DNA of 64,000 nt from Rhizobium sp. CCGE531 (GTDB taxonomy: Bacteria; Pseudomonadota; Alphaproteobacteria; Rhizobiales; Rhizobiaceae), in assembly GCF_003627795.1 (NCBI RefSeq), contig NZ_CP032684.1, forward strand, positions 2,891,001 through 2,955,000. Direction: 5' to 3'. The notes below the pieces were generated by a model. That model was not told the DNA's origin. It did no database searches and worked only from the letters and a program-made list of their open reading frames with translations. Each line of letters opens with the position of its first letter. Position 1 is the stretch's first letter. This document shows, piece after piece, positions 1 to 8,888 of the stretch. The position numbers and the translations under genes were made by a program.

Positions 1-3
1 AAT

Positions 4-17
4 CCAAAGCGCTTTGG
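4..17. promoter_or_regulatory. Perfect 14-bp palindrome, possible LacI-family operator
   Basis: Positions 4-17 form an exact palindrome with half-site CCAAAGC. A-rich arms around a central GCGC are typical of LacI-family operators. The gene it would control lies outside the left edge. It could also be chance. Confidence 0.4.
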
Positions 18-122
18 GAAAACGCCGAACATCAGGCCTCCATCAGCCTACTCGGGGCAAGAGATAAAACGTCCCCGCGAATTTGACAAAGACAAAACCA
101 ACCATAGACAACACCTGTGTTT

Positions 123-464
123 TCAGTGCGACACGGATTTTGAAAAGAGATTGACGACGAGCACGCCGGCAATGATCAACCCCAGGCCAATGATGGCGGC
201 AAGGTCGAGTTTCTGGCGGAAAAGCACCAGTCCCACCACGGAGATCAGCACGATGCCGAGCGCGCTCCAGATGGCGTAGGCGATGCCTACCGGAATGACC
301 CGCAACGTTATCGAAAGGCAATAGAAGGCTGCGACATAGCAGACCACCAGAACCACCGTCGGGCCGAGGCGGGTAAACTGCTGCGACAGCTGCAACGCCG
401 TCGTGCCGATCACCTCCAGCACGATCGCAACCAGCAGCATTGCATAGACCGATGCGTTCGCCAT
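123..464 (-). CDS. Small multidrug resistance (SMR/EmrE-type) efflux protein
   Basis: This 113-residue protein has four hydrophobic segments, the usual SMR size. The signature Glu of TM1 is at residue 17 (VLEVIGTTALQLS), and the conserved AYAIWSALG motif starts near residue 61. SMR proteins work as inner-membrane dimers that exchange protons for cationic drugs or for guanidinium-like compounds. The substrate here cannot be read from sequence. The start ATG has a GGAG ribosome site. The gene lies 19 bases downstream of a tetR-type gene on the same strand, so the two probably form one operon in which the regulator controls the pump. Confidence 0.88.
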   Translation of the reverse strand: MANASVYAMLLVAIVLEVIGTTALQLSQQFTRLGPTVVLVVCYVAAFYCLSITLRVIPVGIAYAIWSALGIVLISVVGLVLFRQKLDLAAIIGLGLIIAGVLVVNLFSKSVSH

Positions 465-483
465 TCCATTTTCTCCGATAAGA

Positions 484-1047
484 TTAGAGCTGCGTCAGCT
501 CGATCAAGCGGTCGACCAGCCTTAGCCGGGCGCTTTCGTCCATGTCGTGGCTGCCGAGCAGGTCGGCAAGCCAGATCCCATCGGTCGCCAGCCTGACGAT
601 TGCCGCGTCCACCGAGGAGTCCGTGCCGACATATTCCTCGCTGCGCTCGCGCACCCATGCGTACCACCGCTGCCGCAATTGCGGCTCGGTAAGCAGCACC
701 ATCGTCACCTGCGCCCAGTCCTTCGTACCCTCGGGCTGATCGCGCAGCGCCAGGCAGGCATGCAGGTAACCGCGGGTAAAGCGGCCATGCGGCAGCGGAT
801 CGGCGCGCATCGCTTCCTCGATTGCCGCGTCCAGCCGTTCCAGCAGGCTCTCGAACAACGCTTCCAGAAGCATGTTCTTGCTGGGAAAATGATGCAGCAA
901 ACCGCCCTTGCTGACGCCGGACGCGCCGGAAACGGCATCCAGCGTCACCGCCGTCATCCCCTTTTCGGAAGCAAGCCGCGCCGCCACGTCCAGCAATTGC
1001 TGGCGGACGAACAAAGGCTGCTTCTTCCTATGATGCGCAGTGGACAT
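484..1047 (-). CDS. TetR/AcrR-family transcriptional regulator
   Basis: The 187-residue protein has an N-terminal TetR helix-turn-helix at about residues 15-60 (VTLDAVSGASGVSKGGLLHHF) followed by a helical ligand domain. It is the first gene of a likely two-gene operon with the SMR pump, so autoregulation with efflux control is the natural inference. The upstream gap (1048-1142) contains a weak imperfect dyad with GTTG and CAAC arms at 1067-1085. It might be the operator, but it is too degenerate to call. The ligand is unknown. Confidence 0.88.
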   Translation of the reverse strand: MSTAHHRKKQPLFVRQQLLDVAARLASEKGMTAVTLDAVSGASGVSKGGLLHHFPSKNMLLEALFESLLERLDAAIEEAMRADPLPHGRFTRGYLHACLALRDQPEGTKDWAQVTMVLLTEPQLRQRWYAWVRERSEEYVGTDSSVDAAIVRLATDGIWLADLLGSHDMDESARLRLVDRLIELTQL

Positions 1048-1142
1048 GGCGACATAACATACCAGTTGGACGGTTTCGTCAACGACCTAATTGATTGCCT
1101 CTGAGCTTATCGGTTGTGGCTGCTCTTCGTGTTGCTCCCTCC

Positions 1143-2231
1143 TCAGTTTACGGAATGATGGGCCGCATCCTTCTCGTCGAAGATGCTCACCTTTGCTGCA
1201 TCGATGGTGAAGGCGATCGGCGAGCCGGTCGCGATGGTCGTCATGCCGGGATCGGTGCCGATGATCTTCGAACCGTCCTTAAGCCTGACGTGAACGAGGG
1301 AACGGTCGCCCAGACGCTCCACGGTCTCGACCTGCCCGCCGATATCGCCCTTTTCCGCCGCCGTGACGACCAGATGCTCCGGACGGATGCCGAGCGTCAG
1401 CCCGGAATTCGAGAGGCCGTTGAGCGCTATCGCCGTCTTGATGACCGATCCATCAGGCAGCGTTGCCGTCGCCAGCCCGCCCGCCTCGCCGACATCGGCT
1501 ATGTTGATGAAGTTCATGCCCGGCGACCCGACGAACTGAGCGACGTAGCGCGTCGCGGGGCGCGTATAGATCTCGACGGGTGAGGCCACCTGCTCGATCT
1601 TCTTGTTGTTGAGCAGGACGATACGGTCGGCGAGCGTCATCGCCTCTACCTGGTCGTGGGTGACGAACACCATCGTCGCACCCAGCCGCTCATGCAGCTG
1701 CGCCAGTTCGACGCGCGTGCGCGTGCGCAGGCCGGCATCGAGATTGGAAAGCGGCTCGTCGAACAGGAAGACATCGGGCTCGCGCACGATGGCGCGCCCG
1801 ATCGCGACACGCTGGCGCTGGCCGCCTGATAGTGCCGAGGGCTTGCGATCCAGAAGATGCGGCATTTCAAGGATCTTCGCAGCCTCTTCGATGCGCCTGT
1901 TGATCTCGGCCTTCGGCGTTTTGATGTTGCGCAGGCCGAAGGACATGTTGTCGCGAACGGTCATGTGAGGATAGAGCGCATAGGATTGGAAGACCATCGA
2001 TACGCCGCGCTCGCCCGGCGGCAGCTGGTCGACGCGCCGCCCGGCGATCCAGATTTCGCCGCCGGTGATCGACTCCAGTCCCGCGATCATGCGCAGCAAT
2101 GTCGACTTTCCGCAGCCCGAGCCGCCGAGGAAGACGACGAACTCGCCTCGCTCGATCGTCAGATCGATGTCGTTGAGAACCTGCACGGCACCGAAATGCT
2201 TGGTGAGGGACTTGATGTTGATTCCTGCCAC
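1143..2231 (-). CDS. MalK/UgpC-type sugar ABC transporter ATP-binding protein
   Basis: This is the ATPase of a carbohydrate-uptake transporter. The Walker A motif GGSGCGKST is at residues 36-44, with the signature LSGGQRQR, Walker B DVFLFDEP, and a C-terminal TOBE-like regulatory region containing IRPEH, as in MalK/UgpC. I chose a GTG start because GGGAGG lies 5 bases upstream. An ATG 14 codons further out has no comparable site and would add a tail unlike the family. It is the last gene of the leftward sugar operon, after binding protein and permeases. Such ATPases often serve several transporters. Confidence 0.9.
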   Translation of the reverse strand: MAGINIKSLTKHFGAVQVLNDIDLTIERGEFVVFLGGSGCGKSTLLRMIAGLESITGGEIWIAGRRVDQLPPGERGVSMVFQSYALYPHMTVRDNMSFGLRNIKTPKAEINRRIEEAAKILEMPHLLDRKPSALSGGQRQRVAIGRAIVREPDVFLFDEPLSNLDAGLRTRTRVELAQLHERLGATMVFVTHDQVEAMTLADRIVLLNNKKIEQVASPVEIYTRPATRYVAQFVGSPGMNFINIADVGEAGGLATATLPDGSVIKTAIALNGLSNSGLTLGIRPEHLVVTAAEKGDIGGQVETVERLGDRSLVHVRLKDGSKIIGTDPGMTTIATGSPIAFTIDAAKVSIFDEKDAAHHSVN

Positions 2232-2320
2232 TTTACGCCTCCCGCGGAAAATCGAATTCGTCGGACTTGCCATTCATCGCGCTCCGCCCGACGACAGTCG
2301 GAACGGGGCTTCCGCATTGG

Positions 2321-3196
2321 TTATTTGACGGCACCTACCGCGACGCCGCGCGTGAGGGTCCGCTGGAAAATAAGGAAGAAGATCACCGTCGGCATGACGC
2401 CGAGCAGCGAGGCCGCCGCAATCGCCGTCGGCTCCTGCGTATTGGCTCCCGACAGCACGCCCATGGCGACGGAAACCGTCTGGTTATTGTTGGAAACCAG
2501 GAACACCAACGGGATCAGGAACTCGTTCCAGGTCCAGATGAAGAAGAAGGTTGCGAGAACCGCAAGCGTCGGCCGCAGGACCGGCACAATCACCATCCAG
2601 AGGATCTGCCAGCGGCTCGCATTGTCGATCTGCGCCGCCTCGATGATCTCGCGCGGAAATGTCGACATTACCGAGGAGAGCAGATAGGTGCCGAAAGCGG
2701 TATGCAAGACGCCGATGATCAGGATCACCGAAAGCATCGAGTCGAACAGGCCCACCTGCTTGGCCATGTAGTAGAGCGGATAGACCAGCGCCTCTTGCGG
2801 CGCCATGATCGCAATCAGCAGCACCACGAGCAGCGCCTGCCCACCACGCACCCGGCCGATACCGATGGCATAGGCGTTGAGCAGGCTGAGCACGACGGCC
2901 AGAATGGCCGTGCATCCGCTGATGAGAATACTGTTGAAGAGCTTGCGCGGGAAATCGACGGTCGCCCAGAAGTTCTTGAGCGCCGTCAGATCAAAGCTCT
3001 GCGGAAAGGCGAGCGGACCGTTGGCGGCATAATCGGAAGGCGTCTTGATGGCATTGACTGCGGCCAGGAAGAACGGAAAGAGCGTACCTGCAAGGAAAAC
3101 CAGCAGGATGGCCAGGACGACCCATCGGCCTATCCCTTTCTTGTGGCCATGGTGCACCGAAACAGCCTGGGCGGAAAGCGAAGACGTGGCCGTCAT
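2321..3196 (-). CDS. Carbohydrate ABC transporter permease, MalG/LacG type
   Basis: A 291-residue inner-membrane permease with about six transmembrane segments. The cytoplasmic EAA-type loop (EIIEAAQIDNASRWQILWMV) that docks on the ATPase is near residues 180-200. The MalG-type partner of a two-permease sugar importer starts one base after the stop of the MalF-type gene, with a GGGAGG ribosome site, so translation is probably coupled. The substrate is unknown, presumably the sugar processed by the dehydrogenase and isomerase of the operon. Confidence 0.9.
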   Translation of the reverse strand: MTATSSLSAQAVSVHHGHKKGIGRWVVLAILLVFLAGTLFPFFLAAVNAIKTPSDYAANGPLAFPQSFDLTALKNFWATVDFPRKLFNSILISGCTAILAVVLSLLNAYAIGIGRVRGGQALLVVLLIAIMAPQEALVYPLYYMAKQVGLFDSMLSVILIIGVLHTAFGTYLLSSVMSTFPREIIEAAQIDNASRWQILWMVIVPVLRPTLAVLATFFFIWTWNEFLIPLVFLVSNNNQTVSVAMGVLSGANTQEPTAIAAASLLGVMPTVIFFLIFQRTLTRGVAVGAVK

Positions 3197-3197
3197 A

Positions 3198-4103
3198 TCA
3201 ATGACCTCCCTCGGTTTGCTTCGATTGCATGCGCAGGAAAACGACGCCGAGTATGATGGTCACGGCCGTCTGCAATGTCGCGATTGCCGCGGCGTAGCCG
3301 ACGCGGTTCGTCGTGAAGAAGTGATAGTAGGACAGATAGGACGGAACCGTCGTCGCATTGTCCGGCCCGCCTGAGGTCAGGACGTAGATCGGCGCAAAGA
3401 CCTTGAGCGCCGCGATCAGCGTCGTGAGCGCAACCACGAAGATTTCGGGCATGAGCATCGGGATCGTTATGGAACGGAAGCGCCCGAACCAGCTTGCATT
3501 GTCGAGCTCGGCAGCCTCATAGAGCGAGGGGTCCACGCGCGCCAGCCCGGACATGAAGACCACAAGGCAGTAGCCGACCTGTACCCAGACGATGACGGCT
3601 GAAACCGCCCAAAGCGCATAGCTTGCATCCCCCAGCCAGTTCTTGGCGAGGAAATCGAGCCCGATCGCTTTCAGCACCGCATTGATGATGCCGATCGGAT
3701 TGAGGATCCATGCCCAGAGAACGCCGGCGGCGGTCAGCGGCAGGATCTGCGGCAGATAGAAGCCCGCGCGAAAGAAGCTCGACCATCTCTCGCTGAATTG
3801 CGCGCTGATATAGTCGAAAAGCACCGCCGCAAGCAGCAATCCCAGCAGAATGGGCACGATGGTCATCGAAATGATGAACAGCAACGTATGCTGGATCGAA
3901 CCCCAAAAGAGGGTATCCTGAAGCAATCTTTGATAGTTTTCCAGGCCGACATAGCGCGGCGGAATGACGCCGCCCTTCCATGTCGTGAAGCTGATTGCGA
4001 AATTGGCGATCAGCGGAATGAGCACGATGAGAACAAAGCCCAGCATTCCGGGGATCATATAGAGATAATACCCCGCCTTGCCGGCGTTCTTCGACTTATC
4101 CAT
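3198..4103 (-). CDS. Carbohydrate ABC transporter permease, MalF/UgpA type
   Basis: A 301-residue membrane protein with about six transmembrane helices and the permease loop LYEAAELDNASWFGRFRSIT, the contact point with the ATPase. It pairs with the MalG-type permease that follows directly. The start ATG has GGAGG upstream. A strong intergenic stem-loop separates it from the binding-protein gene. Assignment to the carbohydrate uptake transporter-1 family is from overall pattern and operon context. Confidence 0.9.
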   Translation of the reverse strand: MDKSKNAGKAGYYLYMIPGMLGFVLIVLIPLIANFAISFTTWKGGVIPPRYVGLENYQRLLQDTLFWGSIQHTLLFIISMTIVPILLGLLLAAVLFDYISAQFSERWSSFFRAGFYLPQILPLTAAGVLWAWILNPIGIINAVLKAIGLDFLAKNWLGDASYALWAVSAVIVWVQVGYCLVVFMSGLARVDPSLYEAAELDNASWFGRFRSITIPMLMPEIFVVALTTLIAALKVFAPIYVLTSGGPDNATTVPSYLSYYHFFTTNRVGYAAAIATLQTAVTIILGVVFLRMQSKQTEGGH

Positions 4104-4122
4104 CGAAATCCTCCAGTCCGAT

Positions 4123-4154
4123 ACGGCGAGGCGACATTGGAGCCGTCTCGCCGT
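4123..4154 (-). other. Intergenic stem-loop between binding-protein and permease genes
   Basis: Eight-base inverted arms ACGGCGAG (4123-4130) and CTCGCCGT (4147-4154) enclose a 16-base loop. The structure sits just downstream of the binding-protein stop. Hairpins in this position commonly stabilise the upstream mRNA so that more binding protein than permease is made. There is no T-run, so it is not an ordinary terminator. Confidence 0.5.
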
Positions 4155-4174
4155 TGTGATTGTCGCCGATGGTG

Positions 4175-5443
4175 TTACTGCGCTGCCTGCACGTCGTCGT
4201 AGGCCTTCTTCAGGCGTACCACGAACTGGTCAGGCGTGGTCGAACCGTTCACCAGGCCTGTCGTCGCCTGGATCAGCAGCTCGTAGTAGCCCGGCACCGG
4301 CCAATCCGGATAGAAGCCGAGGCCGCCCTTGCCGGAAATCTGGTTGAAGAGCTCGACATTGCGCTTGCCGACCTCGTCGGTGATCACGGCCGGATCGGCG
4401 GCGATGGCGACGCCGCCGAGATTGGCGTCCAGATTCTGGTTCTCCTTGTTCAGCACCAGATCGATGAATTCGTAGGCGAGATCCTTGTTCTTGGCGCTCT
4501 TCGGCACCATGAACAGGTTGCCGGTCGAACCGGTGCTGTATTTCGACGTCGGGAAGACGAACTGGCTCCATTTGAAGTTCTTGATCGAGCCGGCGAAATT
4601 GCCATTGTTCCAGGTGCCGCTGACAAACATCGGAGACGTGCCGGACGAGAAGAGGTTATCGGCACCGCCCGTGCCCTTAAGGCCGGTCGAATCCTTGGAG
4701 ATGTAGCCCTTGCTCACCCAGTCGACGATCTTCTGAGCAGCAAACAGGAAGGGCTTGGTGTCGAGCGGCGCCTTGAGGCCCTGATAGTTCTTGACCCAGG
4801 TGTCGTCGGCCTGCGTCAGGGCCAGCGTGTAAAGCAGGTGCTGCGCGTTGGAATCCACCGTGCCATAGGCAAGCGGCGTAATGCCCTTCTTCTTGAAGGT
4901 GTCGAGAGCGGCTTCGAATTCCTCCAGCGTGGTCGGCACTTTCACGCCGTTGGCCTTGAACATGTCTATATTGTAGAAGACCGAGACGAATTCGGCATAG
5001 GTCGGAATACCGATCATCTGGCCCGAACCATAAATGCCGTTGGCGTCGTATTTGCTGAGCTGAGTGTTGGTTTCGTTGAGGATCTTGTCCCAGCCGCGCG
5101 ACTTGAATTGGTCGTCAAGCGGCGTCAACAGGCCCTGAGAAGCGACCAGGCCGGCCGTAGCATTGCCCTTGTTGTATTCGAGAAGGTCCGGAGCCTGATC
5201 CGAGTTGAGGATAAGGCTGCCTGCCTTCTGCAATTGTTCGAAGGTCTTCTGTTCGAAATTGATGGTGATATCCGGATGCTTGGCCTTGAGCGTTTCAAGA
5301 GCCTTGGTCCAGGCCTTGGCCTGAGGCGTGTCGGGCAACTCGAACCACCAGACGTTAAATGTCTTGCTCTGGGCTTGCGCCACACCGGCAGCCAACAGAA
5401 GCGACATGCCGGCTGTGATCGCCAGCTTCGAAAAAATATTCAT
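4175..5443 (-). CDS. Extracellular solute-binding protein, family 1 (sugar)
   Basis: The 422-residue periplasmic receptor begins with a signal peptide (MNIFSKLAITAGMSLLLAAG, probable cleavage after AQA). The mature part resembles MalE/UgpB-class family-1 binding proteins and ends in a helical lobe. I placed the start at the ATG directly before the signal peptide, which has GGAGGAG six bases upstream. A longer upstream reading has no ribosome site. It would deliver the sugar to the two permeases downstream. The 233-base gap before it (5444-5676) could carry a secondary promoter, but I see no second copy of the LacI-type operator there. Confidence 0.92.
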   Translation of the reverse strand: MNIFSKLAITAGMSLLLAAGVAQAQSKTFNVWWFELPDTPQAKAWTKALETLKAKHPDITINFEQKTFEQLQKAGSLILNSDQAPDLLEYNKGNATAGLVASQGLLTPLDDQFKSRGWDKILNETNTQLSKYDANGIYGSGQMIGIPTYAEFVSVFYNIDMFKANGVKVPTTLEEFEAALDTFKKKGITPLAYGTVDSNAQHLLYTLALTQADDTWVKNYQGLKAPLDTKPFLFAAQKIVDWVSKGYISKDSTGLKGTGGADNLFSSGTSPMFVSGTWNNGNFAGSIKNFKWSQFVFPTSKYSTGSTGNLFMVPKSAKNKDLAYEFIDLVLNKENQNLDANLGGVAIAADPAVITDEVGKRNVELFNQISGKGGLGFYPDWPVPGYYELLIQATTGLVNGSTTPDQFVVRLKKAYDDVQAAQ

Positions 5444-5676
5444 ATATGCTCCTCCACCATGCGAACCGTGACGGTATCTCCCCGACGACATGGCCCGCGC
5501 TGCCATCGGCGTTTTCTCTTCGCTGCACCAAGCGCTCGCCTGTCACATGGGACAGGAGGCGGACGCTCGGCGGTTCCTCCGTTAGGCACCCGTCCTGCCC
5601 GAAGCGTCTGCCGCTCCGGGCATCTCATTAACGCACAACTTGCCCCCTAAATCGATGCAGTTCTGCAAATCATGCG

Positions 5677-6570
5677 TTACTCGACGAATTCGCCTCCCCG
5701 GCTTCTCTTGAGATAGTTCAGGCCGTGAACCTGGCCAGTCATTTCGAGCGCGTCGCGATAGACCGGATCATGCCAGCCTTCGATGTCGATGGAACCGGAC
5801 CAGCCGGCAAGGCGCAGCTCGGAGATGATGTCGGTCCAGTTGCTGTCGCCGAAGCCCGGCGTGCGCATGAAGACGAACTTCTCCTTGCCGAAAATGCCGT
5901 GTTCCTTGATGACGTCCCAGCGGATCGTTGCATCCTTGCCGTGAACGTGGAAGATCTTGCTCGCCCATTTGCGGATCTGCGGCAGCGGCTCGATCAGATA
6001 GACCATCTGATGGCACGGCTCCCATTCCAAGCCGACATTGTCGTCCGGGGTCTCGTTGAACATCAGCTCCCAGGCATCCGGGTTATGCGCGATGTTCCAG
6101 TCGCCGGTCGCCCAGTTGCCATCCATGGCGCAATTTTCGAAGGCGATCTTGATGCCCTTGTCGGCGGCACGCTTGGCAAGCTCGCTCCAGACCTGCTTGT
6201 AGCGCGGCAGGCTGTCGGTGAGCGGCTTGTCGCGGATACGGCCGGTGAAGCCGGCAACGCAGGTCGCGCCGAAATGATGGGCATTGTCGATGCAGTCCTT
6301 CCAGCCCTGCAGCGTCTGCAGGTCCATCTCGCGCTCTTCGAGCGGATTGCCGAACATGCCGACGGTCGAGATCGCGATGTCGCGGTCGCCGATGGCATCG
6401 CGGCAGCGCTTGCCGAGATCGGCAAGGTTCTGGCCGTTGGTGGTCTGCCAGAAAAACGGCTCGAAGCTTTCGAAGCCCAGATCGGCGATCTTGGCGATGC
6501 CCTTGGCGGCATCCTCGTTCGTCGCCTTGATCATCGTGCCGATGCGGATGGCCTTTGCCGGATTTGTCAT
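5677..6570 (-). CDS. Sugar phosphate isomerase/epimerase (AP endonuclease 2 TIM-barrel family)
   Basis: A 297-residue protein of the xylose-isomerase-like TIM-barrel family. Visible elements are the N-terminal strand AIRIGTMIKA, the barrel segment GLEWEPCHQM with an acidic metal ligand, FHVHGKDA and DIEGWHDP near the C-terminus. Relatives isomerise, epimerise or dehydrate sugars and inositols using a divalent metal. The ATG follows AAGGA by ten bases and lies four bases from the stop of the dehydrogenase gene, so both belong to one operon. The exact reaction is not predictable. Confidence 0.87.
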   Translation of the reverse strand: MTNPAKAIRIGTMIKATNEDAAKGIAKIADLGFESFEPFFWQTTNGQNLADLGKRCRDAIGDRDIAISTVGMFGNPLEEREMDLQTLQGWKDCIDNAHHFGATCVAGFTGRIRDKPLTDSLPRYKQVWSELAKRAADKGIKIAFENCAMDGNWATGDWNIAHNPDAWELMFNETPDDNVGLEWEPCHQMVYLIEPLPQIRKWASKIFHVHGKDATIRWDVIKEHGIFGKEKFVFMRTPGFGDSNWTDIISELRLAGWSGSIDIEGWHDPVYRDALEMTGQVHGLNYLKRSRGGEFVE

Positions 6571-6574
6571 GATG

Positions 6575-7618
6575 TCACTGTCCTTGTGATGAAATATCGA
6601 CGCGCCGGCCCGTCTTGGCGCTCTCGATAGCGCCGAGAACCATGGCGAGGCTGCGAATGTTGTCACCGCTTGCGGTCTCGGGCGGCTTGCCGGTTTTGAT
6701 CGCTTCGATGAAGGAGGCAATGACGCTGGCATGGCCGTGCGTCTCTTCCTCGTGCTTCGGTCCGGGAACCTCGATCGGGGTGAAGCCATGCAGCAGGCCC
6801 GGCTCGTCGCCGGCAACGCCTGCCTCGAAATTCTCCTCGCCGTCCCAGGTCAGCATGCCTTTGCTGCCGGTGAGCCGCCATTGGCTTTCCCAGCTCGTGC
6901 GCCGGCCCTCGGCGCACCAGGAGCCGCGATAGCTGAAAACGACGTCGTCGGAAAAATCGAACAGCGCATGCGCCGATGCGCCATGCTTGTACCAGGACCC
7001 AACAGGGTTCTTTTCGACGCAGTAGACCGAGAGCGGCACCTTGCCGGATACGAAACGGGCGGCATCAAAGGTGTGGATCGCCATGTCGAGCAGCAACACG
7101 TTGTCCATCTCCTCGCGGAAGCCGCCGAAATGCGGACCGAGGAAGAAATCGCAATGAACGCCCGTGAGCTCGCCGATCGCCCCCTCTTCCACCAAGCGTC
7201 GCATACGACGGATGCCGGAGATGAAACGGCGGTTCTGGATGATGGCATGGACCTTGCCGGCCTCGGCGGCCAGGTCGACAAGCGCGGCACCTTCGGCCAG
7301 CGACGTCGCCATCGGCTTTTCGCTCAAGACATGGCAGCCGGCCTTCAGTGCCGTCGAAACCACGCCGAAACGGGCGGCCGGGATGACGACGTCGAAGACC
7401 AGATCCGCCTTGGTCGCCGCGATGACTTCGGCGAGATCCGAACCGATGACGGCACGGTCGAGAGAAAATTCTTTTGCAAGGCTTTCAGCTGTGGCGCGAT
7501 TGAGATCGACCAGACCGACGATCTGAATGGATTCGGCAAGCGCCGGCGTCGAGGCGATGGCCCTGAGCCAGCCTTTGGACATAGCTCCGCACCCGCACAA
7601 AATGGCATTAAATTTCAC
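6575..7618 (-). CDS. Gfo/Idh/MocA-family NAD(P)-dependent sugar oxidoreductase
   Basis: A 347-residue dehydrogenase with an N-terminal Rossmann fold (AILCGCGAMSKGW), the family hallmark EKPMA near residue 100, and a C-terminal substrate domain containing LLLDMAIHTFD with the conserved His. Family members oxidise or epimerise hydroxyl groups of sugars, inositols or glycosides. It is the first gene of the leftward operon, about 47 bases from the LacI-type operator, and precedes the isomerase and transporter genes. Together these suggest uptake followed by oxidation and rearrangement of an uncommon sugar. Confidence 0.9.
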   Translation of the reverse strand: MKFNAILCGCGAMSKGWLRAIASTPALAESIQIVGLVDLNRATAESLAKEFSLDRAVIGSDLAEVIAATKADLVFDVVIPAARFGVVSTALKAGCHVLSEKPMATSLAEGAALVDLAAEAGKVHAIIQNRRFISGIRRMRRLVEEGAIGELTGVHCDFFLGPHFGGFREEMDNVLLLDMAIHTFDAARFVSGKVPLSVYCVEKNPVGSWYKHGASAHALFDFSDDVVFSYRGSWCAEGRRTSWESQWRLTGSKGMLTWDGEENFEAGVAGDEPGLLHGFTPIEVPGPKHEEETHGHASVIASFIEAIKTGKPPETASGDNIRSLAMVLGAIESAKTGRRVDISSQGQ

Positions 7619-7664
7619 GATGTCCTCCAGCGGGCGGTGCGGAAACTCCTCATGACACGCGCTC

Positions 7665-7678
7665 CGTAAACGTTTACG
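7665..7678. promoter_or_regulatory. Perfect LacI-family operator between regulator and sugar operon
   Basis: CGTAAACGTTTACG is an exact 14-bp palindrome with the central CG typical of LacI/GalR operators. It lies between the divergently transcribed dehydrogenase and LacI-family genes, close enough to control both promoters. Confidence 0.8.
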
Positions 7679-7727
7679 ATACTATGCGAAAAGATTTTCC
7701 TGTGTCAATAGAGGAGGACAATGGAAA

Positions 7728-8798
7728 ATGGCGCATGGGGGAAAACCGCGGCCGATGAAGGGAATTCGTCAGCTTGCCGAGCATCTCGATATCTCGATCG
7801 GCACAGTATCACGCGCGTTGAACGGCAAGCCTGATGTCAACGAGGAGACCCGCAAGCGCGTTCTCGCCGCTGCCGAGCAGCTGGGTTACGTGGCCAATCA
7901 ATCAGGACGCAGCCTGCGGCAAGGCACGACGAACGTCATCGGCCTGATGATCCAGTCCAGTCGGGAAACGGTTGAAAACAGCGACAATTTCTTTCTGACG
8001 GTGACCGGGGGGCTGCAGAGCGTATTCTCGCGCCACAAGCTCGATCTGATCATGCTGCCCTGCCCGCATGACGAAGATCCGTATGAATATCTGAAGCGCA
8101 TGGTCGCAAGACGCGTCGTCGACGCCCTCATCATTTCGGAGACGCAGCGCGTCGACAAGCGCTTCGACCTGCTCGCCAAGGCGAAGATCCCGTTTGCAGC
8201 GCTCGGCCGCAGCCTTTCGGGCGCGCAGCATCCCTGGGCCGACCTCGATTTCGACGGCGTCGTCAATTGCGCCGTCGACCGGCTCGTGGCGCATGGGCAT
8301 CGCCGCATCGCCATCAGCGCCCCCTCCAGCGACATCAATCTCGGCTTCGTCTTCGTGGAGGGCTATCGCCGGGCGCTGGAGCGGCACGGCATCGCCTATG
8401 ATCCGGCCGTGGTCATTCGCGCCAAATCCAGCGAACAGGGCGGCTATCAGGTCGCCGACGAGCTGTTGCACCTCGAAGACAGGCCGACGGCCGTGATCCT
8501 GATCTACGAATTGATGGCGATCGGCTTCTATCGACGCGTGATGGAAGCCGGTATCATCCCGGGGCGTGACATTGCCGTCGTCAGCTTCCGCGAGGCGCCC
8601 CGCGCCAAGTTCCTGCAACCGGCGTTGACCTGTTTTCGGACGTCAGTGCACGACCTCGGCGTCGAGCTGGCGGAGATCCTGCTTTCCAGCATGCCCGCCT
8701 ACAGCCAGGAATACCCCAGGAAGACGCGCCAGACTGTCTGGCCGCTCGAGCTCATTCCCGGGGAAAGCGATGCTTTCCAGCTGACGACGACAAAATAG
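7728..8798 (+). CDS. LacI/GalR-family transcriptional regulator
   Basis: The 356-residue regulator has the LacI helix-turn-helix and hinge near its N-terminus (GIRQLAEHLDISIGTVSRAL, then the hinge ending LGYVANQSGRSLRQG). A periplasmic-binding-protein-like sensor domain follows. It is divergent from the sugar operon, with the palindrome at 7665-7678 between them, so it is most likely the local repressor released by the imported sugar or a product. The ATG used gives ten residues before MKGIRQLAE. A start at that second Met is possible. Confidence 0.92.
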   Translation: MAHGGKPRPMKGIRQLAEHLDISIGTVSRALNGKPDVNEETRKRVLAAAEQLGYVANQSGRSLRQGTTNVIGLMIQSSRETVENSDNFFLTVTGGLQSVFSRHKLDLIMLPCPHDEDPYEYLKRMVARRVVDALIISETQRVDKRFDLLAKAKIPFAALGRSLSGAQHPWADLDFDGVVNCAVDRLVAHGHRRIAISAPSSDINLGFVFVEGYRRALERHGIAYDPAVVIRAKSSEQGGYQVADELLHLEDRPTAVILIYELMAIGFYRRVMEAGIIPGRDIAVVSFREAPRAKFLQPALTCFRTSVHDLGVELAEILLSSMPAYSQEYPRKTRQTVWPLELIPGESDAFQLTTTK

Positions 8799-8888
8799 GC
8801 AGCGCCGAAACGCCGCACCGGTCGCTTCGACGGTTGCGGCCGCGCCCGTCAATTGCCATGTAGGACATCGCAAACAGGGGCCTGGCGC

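Noticed and set aside
1067..1085. Imperfect dyad upstream of the TetR gene as its operator
   Set aside because: Only the outer four bases are symmetric without gaps; too weak to annotate separately.
5656..5667. TGCAG/CTGCA dyad with a two-base spacer after the isomerase gene
   Set aside because: Short, without T-run or promoter context; likely chance.
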